Below are positions 57,501-64,000 of a stretch of DNA of 64,000 nt, one piece after another. This DNA comes from Timema cristinae (taxonomy: Eukaryota > Arthropoda > Insecta > Phasmatodea > Timematidae): NCBI GenBank assembly GCA_039000515.1, contig JBCFYV010000012.1, positions 8,801,486 to 8,865,485 of the forward strand. Direction: 5' to 3'. Below the pieces are notes generated by a model, which had not been told where the DNA came from, ran no database searches, and was given only the letters and a program-made list of their open reading frames with translations. Numbering within the stretch: the first letter of the stretch is position 1; each line of letters starts with the position of its first letter. The position numbers were made by a program, and so were the translations under genes.

Positions 57501-58440
57501 ATTGATTTAAGTTAGGGAGGGGGGTTTATATGGTAAACAGCACTTTGTAATGATTACATTTTATACAAGCCTTTTGATTAATTTATATTAGATATAATAA
57601 GATCTTACCTAATGTGAAAATAATAAAAATTCACTATTATTTAACCATATTAAGCAGTAAATGTCAACTTAATGCAGCATATTTTTAACTGTCTAATTTA
57701 TCATATAATTTGCAAAATGTTTATTGCAAAAAAGATTAAGATATTTGGGCTAAGCTGATAAATCAAGTCATTATGATTATAATAAATTAATTTCCTGGAT
57801 ATCATTATGTTTGTCCTATAGTCATTAATTTGTAATGTTAATAACAACACAGTATGACCAAATTAAAAAAAGTGAATGTGCACTTGAGCTCGTATTATTT
57901 CTACTGTCGGGCCTTTGTAATTGTGTAACGTTTTGTTCTTTTTCCCTTACTGGCGCAAGCTATGGTCTAAAAATTACCGTCATCGTCATTCTACTTGAGG
58001 TCCCCATAATTTATTTGGATCCACCCTGGCTACTCATACCCTGATAATTTGGATGATATAAGAGTTTTTAGAAATATTTATTTTCCTTTTGTTAAATAGG
58101 TGAAAATGTATAATATTTTATTCTTCCCAAAATATATATTGAACTTTACAGTTAATAAATTCCGTCTAGACACTATTCTGTATATTTTATTAATTGTATC
58201 CAGTAAAACACATCTCACTTCTTTGAGACATTCAGTATAAGAGAAAAAAACTTCTAACCATTTAGACTTTTCCGAAAAAAGAATCAAAACACGTCCATCT
58301 TCCTTAACATTTTTTGGAACGATTTAATACACATATTTTTATTTCAAGATTTTTCAGCCAACAAGCAGAAGCCACGCGGATATTTTGTAAGTTTCCCTTG
58401 TGTATACCATGTTATCAGAAGTGTAGACCCAAGGAAACTG
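57501..58440. other. AT-rich, no gene seen
   Basis: No coding sequence or repeat recognised before the 30-bp array. Confidence 0.4.
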
Positions 58441-58650
58441 ACTTTCTTTTCATTCACCAATCAGAAACAGACTTTCTTTTCATTCACCAATGAGAAATAT
58501 ACTTTCTTTTCATTCACCAATCAATAACGGACTTTCTTTTCATTCATCAATCAAAAACGGACTTTCTTTTCATTCACCAATCAAAAACGGACTTTCTTTT
58601 CATTCACCAATCAAAAACGGACTTTCTTTTCCTTCACCAATCAGAAACGC
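58441..58650. repeat. 30-bp tandem repeat, 7 units, each with CCAATCA
   Basis: Seven exact-length units of ACTTTCTTTTCATTCACCAA plus ten bases of the form TCAAAAACGG. Every unit contains CACCAAT, a CCAAT-box-like sequence, in 30-bp register. The 30-bp period keeps a plus-strand frame open (GLSFHSPIKN per unit). Confidence 0.95.
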
Positions 58651-58756
58651 ACGGAAGTCACCAAAAACAAAAGCTGAATGTATTCTGGAAGCTGATTCAT
58701 ATGTGGAAGTGATAAATTTGAAGATTCAACAACAAATACGATAAATATAGCCCTGC

Positions 58757-59176
58757 CTTAAGGCCCGTACACATTGTCACGTTTAGCTTGCGCCAATAGC
58801 CATGCCAGTCCAACTGTCGTGCAAGTAGAGGAATACACACATTTTTTAAATATCGTGCAAAGATTTACTTGCAAAACAAAACAGTTCATCACATGTATAC
58901 ACAACTGTTCTAAATAATGCACTGCACCTGTTCTCTGCAAGCTGTGACTAACACACCAATCAATATAGGCACGTACAAATACAACTGGCGCGTACGTTCA
59001 GCTGGCACGACAGTTAGCTACTAGCGCCAAATTATTCGAGAACTCGAATATTCATGCAGGTAGAACATGCTTCATGCGAACTCTTTAATGTGCATGCAAG
59101 TATTGGTTATACTGTCATGTTGGCACGTTTGTAACGACTGGCGTCATTAAAATATAAGTGTAGACCTTACTACACG
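58757..59176. mobile_element. Possible MITE with AAGGCCCGTACAC end
   Basis: Left end TTAAGGCCCGTACACATTGT and right end in reverse GTAAGGTCTACACTTAT are weakly similar. GCCAATAGC/GCTACTAGCGCC and GCACGACAGTTAG/CCAACTGTCGTGC form internal inverted matches. The region is GC-richer than its surroundings. Borders and superfamily are uncertain. Confidence 0.4.
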
Positions 59177-59382
59177 TTAAAAGATTGGATTTAGATATAA
59201 AAGGAGTGGAAAAACTAAATCATTTAATTGGGCAAGTCAAAAGAAAATTCTAATATGACGATTGTTCGAAGAAAAGTCGAGGTTTTAGAAGCTTTGTGCA
59301 TCTCTAATAATATTTTAACAATTAAATATCTAAGACACCAGTAAGCAAGGAGTGTAGTTTATTTTCTCGTTTTAATTCTATC

Positions 59383-59625
59383 ATTGCTTCTTACTACCCA
59401 TTCATGTTACACACATATAAACTAATTACAATCACTCACATGCTAGGGTTGAGTAAGGATGGATCACAGGAACACATTTACGTGTAGAGAAAGTCTAATG
59501 CGATTTAAGGAAAACCTCCCTCAGTCCATCTAACCGATATTTGAACCCCGATCTCCAATCAACGGTGGTCCAGTATAATGCTAGAGTGATTGATACCTGA
59601 GACCATTTGACAACCCAAGCAGTTA
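59383..59625 (-). repeat. SINE-A copy
   Basis: TGCTTCTTACTACCCATTCA, then TAGGGTTGAGTAAGGATGG, ACACATTTACGTGTAGAGAA and the B-box complement GATATTTGAACCCCGATCTC in family order, with moderate erosion. Confidence 0.75.
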
Positions 59626-59705
59626 AGGGCATTGTGCTAAGTGGAGTTTGTATGTAATTAATGTACTATGTGTGTGGTTAGAAAGTTCAAGTTATTTAGT
59701 CATAT

Positions 59706-59950
59706 AAAGGTGCGTCCACACCTCAACAACATTGTTGCTAACACGTGTCGACAACACGTACTGTCAACAAAAACGTGAAAAAGCAGTTATAATGTTTACA
59801 ACATTCATGTTGGGAAATGTTGGCAACATGTTGACAGTTTCCCGTCAGTGAGCGGTATACATCAAATAAATGTTGGTAACATATATTGGCAGCATTGTTG
59901 AGGAGCCTCTACACTGGGTCAACATTGTTGTCAACGTGAGTAGGCCCTAA
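59706..59950. mobile_element. MITE rich in CAACATTGTTG palindromes
   Basis: Starts AGGTGCGTCCACACCTCAAC and ends, in reverse, AGGGCCTACTCACGTTGACA. Inside, CAACA/TGTTG motifs recur on both strands, e.g. ACAACATTGTTG near 59727 and 59922 and TGTTGGCAACATGTTGACAG near 59817. This makes a compact multi-hairpin element of ~245 bp. No target duplication was recognised. Confidence 0.6.
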
Positions 59951-60947
59951 TTACTAATCAGCATTTAGTTTGCTTGGCGGTTCCGCCTGAGGAGGTTGTG
60001 TTCGTTCGCGCTCTGTGAATTTGGTATTGTGTATTTCATTTCTTGATTATTAATTTATATGTTTACTCAGGAATGAGGTCGAGAAAATCTATGTACTTTA
60101 ATAGAAATGTACTGTACATAGATCGGCCGGTTTTTTGGAACGTGTGAGGACTCTAAAAATAGAAATAAGAAAATGACGGATGGCAAGATATTTTAGAAGC
60201 GTTCAGTACCGAAAGAGTTGAACTAAAACAAAATGAATAGTTTATTAGCACCGTTTTGTCATGAGTTAAAAGTGGAAGCAGAAACCATCAGGAATAGGAA
60301 CCGGAGAAGTTTTCCCCCTGCATACCGCACATCTTCCTCTCTCAGCATCCTGGACTCAACTATGTCCTGTTTGATCTAAGCTTGAGCCTAAAACAGTCTA
60401 GTATTAGATAGATGATTGTCAGGTGCTAAGGTTGGATGAGTGTAGTATCACATTAGTGAATGTCTTATCTTACATTCTGTTAAATTAATTCTCCCGATTT
60501 AATGTATTCCTAAGACAAGCTATGTTTTGTTTAGCTGTAAACTTTGACCTATGGTGTCACTTTTTAAATCGGTAAGGTCTAAATTGATTTTTATACATTT
60601 GTTTGTCGTATATCCATTTCTTACTCCTAGTCGACTACCGTGTACTGTAAATTATGACAGAATCTTTAAATTTACTTACATCACATTTTTGTGACTCTGA
60701 CTATATTCCATTATGAGACAAGAAGGCGAAGATGGATTTTAAATAAGTGGCACACCGGTGGTTTCACTATTTAAGGCGTAATTCTTGATAGACTGGCTTA
60801 CCAGTGACTTGAAGGCCAAGGTTTGAATACCGGCTGGTAGTACTAAGTGTATTTTGTTGCAAATTGTTTCTTACTCTCCCGTCACTCAAATTTGGGTACA
60901 TTTATTTCTTATCTCCTCCCCCTCCACAGCAATGTTTGAAGGACCCG
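59951..60947. other. No gene seen
   Basis: Mixed composition, no reading frame of note. A possible tRNA-like relic lies at about 60775-60850 (TTGAAGGCCAAGGTTTGAATACC). Confidence 0.4.
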
Positions 60948-61195
60948 GTTCGGTGGCCGCGTGGTCTAAAGAGCTATTCTCGAGTGGACTAGACTATCGA
61001 TGACGGAAAGATCGAGGTTTGAATCTCGGTCGGGTGAACTAAGGGTCGCTTTACCAAAATAGTTTTCCAATGTCCCAACGCACAAATACTGGTACAATCC
61101 CTCTAAATATAACCTTCCTAATACCTAAAACCGTTAGCGAGTTTATCACGTAGCCGTATAATCCGAAGCGGTAGCATGACGAGGTGCTTAGAAAT
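60948..61195 (+). repeat. SINE-A copy
   Basis: Head CGGTGGCCGCGTGGTCTAAA, B-box GAGGTTTGAATCTCGGTCGG, body CAACGCACAAATACTGGTAC and tail-side GTATAATCCGAAGCGGTAGC, in full family order on the plus strand. Confidence 0.82.
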
Positions 61196-61217
61196 AAAGT
61201 TTGAATAATTATAGCGC

Positions 61218-61409
61218 TGATGGAAAGTAAGATGTGATGCACAGAAATAATAATGACCGAGAGAACATATAGCAACCTTCGTACATTATGACTAACTCAC
61301 TTGCAGTGGACTCTGATGGAAAGTGAGATGTGATGCTCAGAAACAATAATCACCGAGAGAACATATAGCAACCTTCGTACATTATGACTAACTCACTTCC
61401 AGTGGACTC
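61218..61409. repeat. 96-bp direct tandem duplication
   Basis: TGATGGAAAGT(A/G)AGATGTGAT at 61218 repeats at 61314, and a third partial TGATGGA stands at 61410. The two copies differ at a few positions only. Confidence 0.92.
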
Positions 61410-61431
61410 TGATGGAATCGAAACTTTAGAG

Positions 61432-62414
61432 TAGGGCCTCCTAGAACATTTTAGACACACGACACCTTTTCCCCCGATATATTTATACGCGACCCCGAGT
61501 GTATAGATTTATAAAATAGGTATACAAATCAAACATTTACTGATAATAAATCATAAAGAATTTTTTTCTAAAACAATTCTTTGGTACACATCTAATTTTA
61601 CCACTTATTAAAGATAAAAGTAAATTTTCATACTAATGAGATGGTTGTGCTTGTTTATAATTAGGCCTACATGGATAATTAAATCTTGGCTGAATATTTG
61701 GTATTATATGACGTTCAACATTCGGAGTTGGTCGACATATTGTTTTTATAATCGTCAATGCTGAGAACGTCACTTCGCATAAATACGTCGTACAAAATGG
61801 CAGAAGTTTGTTTAGAGCCATTTCAAAAATTATTGTAAATTCTGTCCCAAACCCAGACCAAAATTCCCTTGGCGATTTTTTTTTTTTTTTTAGGAAACTC
61901 AAATCTTAAACCTGTGTTGCTTGATTACTCGGCAAATTCTTCTTGAAATTTTAATGGTAGGTGACTGAGGTTTTTGATTTAAATTGAGAATGGTTTATAA
62001 ACCTAACTTAGTTTCTTACAAACAACATTTGAAGGGAAGTATTTTTGATACTGTGTCTCCAAGAACTTCGGATGATCAATTATAATTATTACAATTCAAT
62101 CTTTGGGAAGGTAATTTTCACTTATAAAATCATCTGTAGATGTAAACATTTTTTTTAAACTAAACTATTTTTCAACCTATTCTTCTCCATGTTAACTTTT
62201 TTGGTAAAACTTTTAATTTATTTTTTAACATAATTATGTTACAATATTTTCCTTCAAGCGACATGTTTTAATAATTGAGTTTTGTGAAAATATTAGATAA
62301 ATAACACCGTTTTGAAAGCTATAACCCATGAGTCATTATGAAAATCTTTTCGAAACCCCACATCCTGTTACGCGACCCCATAAAGGGTCGTGACCCACAG
62401 TTATAGAAGGCCTG
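61432..62414 (-). mobile_element. hAT deletion derivative with exact 8-bp target duplication
   Basis: CTTTAGAG at 61424-61431 is repeated exactly at 62415-62422. The ends TAGGGCCTCCTAGAAC and, in reverse, CAGGCCTTCTATAAC are imperfect inverted repeats. Near the right end CCATAAAGGGTCGTGACCCA is the sub-terminal palindrome common in this hAT lineage, and the left side has the matching CGCGACCCC. The 983-bp element retains only the last part of its transposase gene on the minus strand. Confidence 0.88.
61633..61902 (-). pseudogene. hAT transposase C-terminus (ZBED5-like)
   Basis: The minus-strand frame contains FWSGFGTEF, then ALNKLLPFCTTYLCEVTFSA followed by LTIIKT, then NVERHIIPNIQPRFN and the terminal KQAQPSH. 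This is the hAT dimerisation region; LLPFxTTYLCExxFSALxxIKT is its most conserved block and KQxQxSH its usual end in ZBED5/SCAND3-like proteins. Everything N-terminal, including the BED finger and the first catalytic residues, is missing. An A/T homopolymer at about 61879-61891 marks the break. It lies inside a TSD-flanked element, so it is a relic and not a host gene. Confidence 0.85.
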
Positions 62415-62422
62415 CTTTAGAG

Positions 62423-62805
62423 TATGAGCTCGCCCGTGACCGGTGGTGTCGTGATGGGGTGTTCCCCCGCAGGGAGGTAAAGAGGGAGCTTAAACCCTGC
62501 CCTTCATACGACACCTCAACGAGACAGAGGCGTCGCGATGGAAGGGAACGAAGCGGTCATAAACCACATAACAAATAAACTAACAATTTAGATAACACAT
62601 GGACAAGGTCACGTGAGAGAGTGGCCCAACAACACGCACGCTGGAGGAGGGAGCATTCCGTCAACGACCTAAAACAACAGCGACATAGTTAGGGAGAGGA
62701 TCGCACTCAAGTCACGCTGACCTGAAAAATAAGGGCCTAGTCAGAGAGAGAGTGATCACTCTTTGTTGTAATCCTTCATCCGTTCTCTGTATCAACACTG
62801 ATACG
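62423..62805. other. GC-richer patch, no gene called
   Basis: Positions 62430-62700 are much richer in G and C than the surroundings and stay open for 62 codons in a basic, Arg-rich frame (about 62390-62578). No domain is recognised and the frame crosses the hAT element's right end, so I do not call it a gene. Confidence 0.4.
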
Positions 62806-62809
62806 TTAA

Positions 62810-63192
62810 GGTGGGGATTTAGGGAACAAGAGAAAAGGCCAATATTTTTGCAGTTTTTATAGCAAAACCATTTTTTTAGCCGATATAAATAAAATAATAT
62901 TGCTCTGGTACAAACTTAGAGTTTAATTTTCTCCACATGTTGATATAAAAATGTGTGGAATATCTATCATTAGCATAGCGGCATTATATGAGAAACGTTT
63001 TAAATGAGGATAACCAATTTATGAAATCCTAAGACACTCTTGACAGACATTCAAAAACTGTTTTGATCGCCATGTGAAGAAAATCAAATTCTATGTTTCT
63101 GCAGGAGAATATTATTTAATCTATCTCGACCAAAAAGATGTTTCACCATAGACACTTCAAAAACACTTATCTTTTCTCGCGTTCCCTACAGG
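62810..63192. mobile_element. TTAA hairpin MITE, eroded copy
   Basis: Starts after TTAA (62806-62809) with GGTGGGGATTTAGGGAACA. Contains ACACTCTTGACAGACATTCA and facing half-arms as in the copy at 35517, but with many substitutions. The right TTAA is lost, and the end near CGCGTTCCCTACAGGG is estimated. Confidence 0.6.
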
Positions 63193-63289
63193 GCAAGTCA
63201 TGACTAATATAATCAATGTACGAGGGCGCTCAGAACCTTGCCTTTAGGTCAAACAAGATAATATCTACAGACCACCCTGGCTTCTTCCA

Positions 63290-63480
63290 CACAGCCCAGA
63301 ATAACGCCACAAGACATCCAATATAACCACTATAGCACAACCAACATATCCAACACTGTACAGCCAACATATCCACTACCGTACAATAAACATTTCCAAC
63401 TCTGTACAACTAGCATACACCACCAAACCACCAACATGTTCACCATCGTACAGTCAACATATCAACTAATACAACAAAGC
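63290..63480. repeat. Degenerate ~27-bp tandem repeat
   Basis: Loose repetition of CTGTACAGCCAACATATCCA with variants such as CCGTACAATAAACATTTCCA and ATCGTACAGTCAACATATCA, about seven copies. Confidence 0.65.
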
Positions 63481-63559
63481 ATCCCCATTTCCTAATCACT
63501 GTCAGTCCTTAATCTTATTTTTATATTTATTATTCTATTTTTTACTTTCTCTCTGTCTT

Positions 63560-64000
63560 ACAGGTAGAGAAAGTGTTGTGATCGTTAAAAAAATCGAGCT
63601 CGAACTTTTGATGAATCTTGACGTTTAACTCTCCAAATCCAAAAAGTGGTTTTTTAATTTCCGTCTGTATGTCTGTACCGCCAACTAGAGCCTAAACTAT
63701 TTAACCGATTGGGCTAAAACTTGGTATCTAGGGTTTTCATAGGGTTAGCCTGAGTGATTTTTGGAATTGGATATCTAACCCTAAAATTAAGGGTAGTTTA
63801 CTGAAGGGCAAAAAAAAAAAAGACGATTTTCTCAAAATCGGCTTTAACGATTTTGATTATATTTTATTTCAAAATATTTATAAATATTCTAAACAAAATG
63901 GCTACTCTAAATATTATGTAAAAATGGCTTTAAGGGCTCCGGTCTGATGCGTAAATTATAATTTTTTATCATATCTCTGAAACTATTTGAGATATGATAT
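63560..64000 (+). repeat. Dispersed repeat family R, longest copy
   Basis: Starts near ACAGGTAGAGAAAGTGTTGT and contains TTGATGAATCTTGACGTTTA, CCAAATCCAAAAAGTGGTTT, CCGTCTGTATGTCTGTACCG, CGATTGGGCTAAAACTTGGT and TAAGGGTAGTTTACTGAAGG. The window ends inside it. Its 5' part is partly open but stops occur, so I treat it as non-coding. The superfamily is unknown to me. Confidence 0.7.

Noticed and set aside
62390..62578. Arg-rich 62-codon frame in a GC-richer patch
   Set aside because: Starts inside the right end of a hAT derivative and crosses its target duplication; no recognisable domain.

Overview
This window reads as AT-rich, non-coding DNA from a eukaryote with a repeat-dense genome. The mix of transposon types (Penelope-like retroelement, P element-like THAP transposase, several hAT derivatives, pogo/Tigger-like and TTAA-target elements, a Harbinger-like element with a MADF remnant, several tRNA-derived SINE families) suits an animal and most probably an arthropod. 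I cannot name the species. I found no intact host protein-coding gene, rRNA gene, functional tRNA gene or CRISPR array. Every long open frame lies in a tandem repeat or a decayed transposon.

Layout. Positions 1-8398 form a very large palindrome: arms 1-2269 and 5708-8398 surround a 3.4 kb spacer, and the outer arms are built of ~421 bp tandem units. The spacer holds a 5'-truncated Penelope-like element whose GIY-YIG endonuclease end is followed by a hammerhead-ribozyme-like sequence. From 9.0 to 12.8 kb is a region bounded by ~160 bp inverted repeats and full of SINEs. A 13-bp minisatellite of about 110 units fills 15.33-16.80 kb. From 17 to 31 kb are AT-rich stretches with a LINE tail, SINEs, MITEs and a pogo-type MITE. 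At 31.5-32.8 kb sits a long-TIR element flanked by TTAA; a related pre-insertion locus survives at 43.8 kb. A near-perfect hairpin MITE lies at 35.5-35.9 kb.

The 38.5-41.2 kb interval holds a broken YqaJ-type exonuclease gene and remnants of a hAT transposase with a 284-bp tandem duplication. At 46.2-47.6 kb an 18-bp minisatellite is interrupted by a Harbinger-like element carrying a MADF-domain remnant. From 47.67 to 56.33 kb a 69-bp satellite of roughly 80 units is split by a 3.18 kb P element-like transposon with terminal inverted repeats and a near-perfect 8-bp target duplication. The last 8 kb hold a 30-bp CCAAT-containing repeat, several MITEs, a hAT deletion derivative with an exact 8-bp target duplication, and a dispersed repeat seen at least five times, always on the same strand.

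Nothing here works as a host operon or pathway. The window is best read as nested insertion and tandem amplification: satellites hosting transposons, transposons hosting tandem repeats, and SINEs spread throughout. All family assignments rest on motifs read by eye; no database search was possible.
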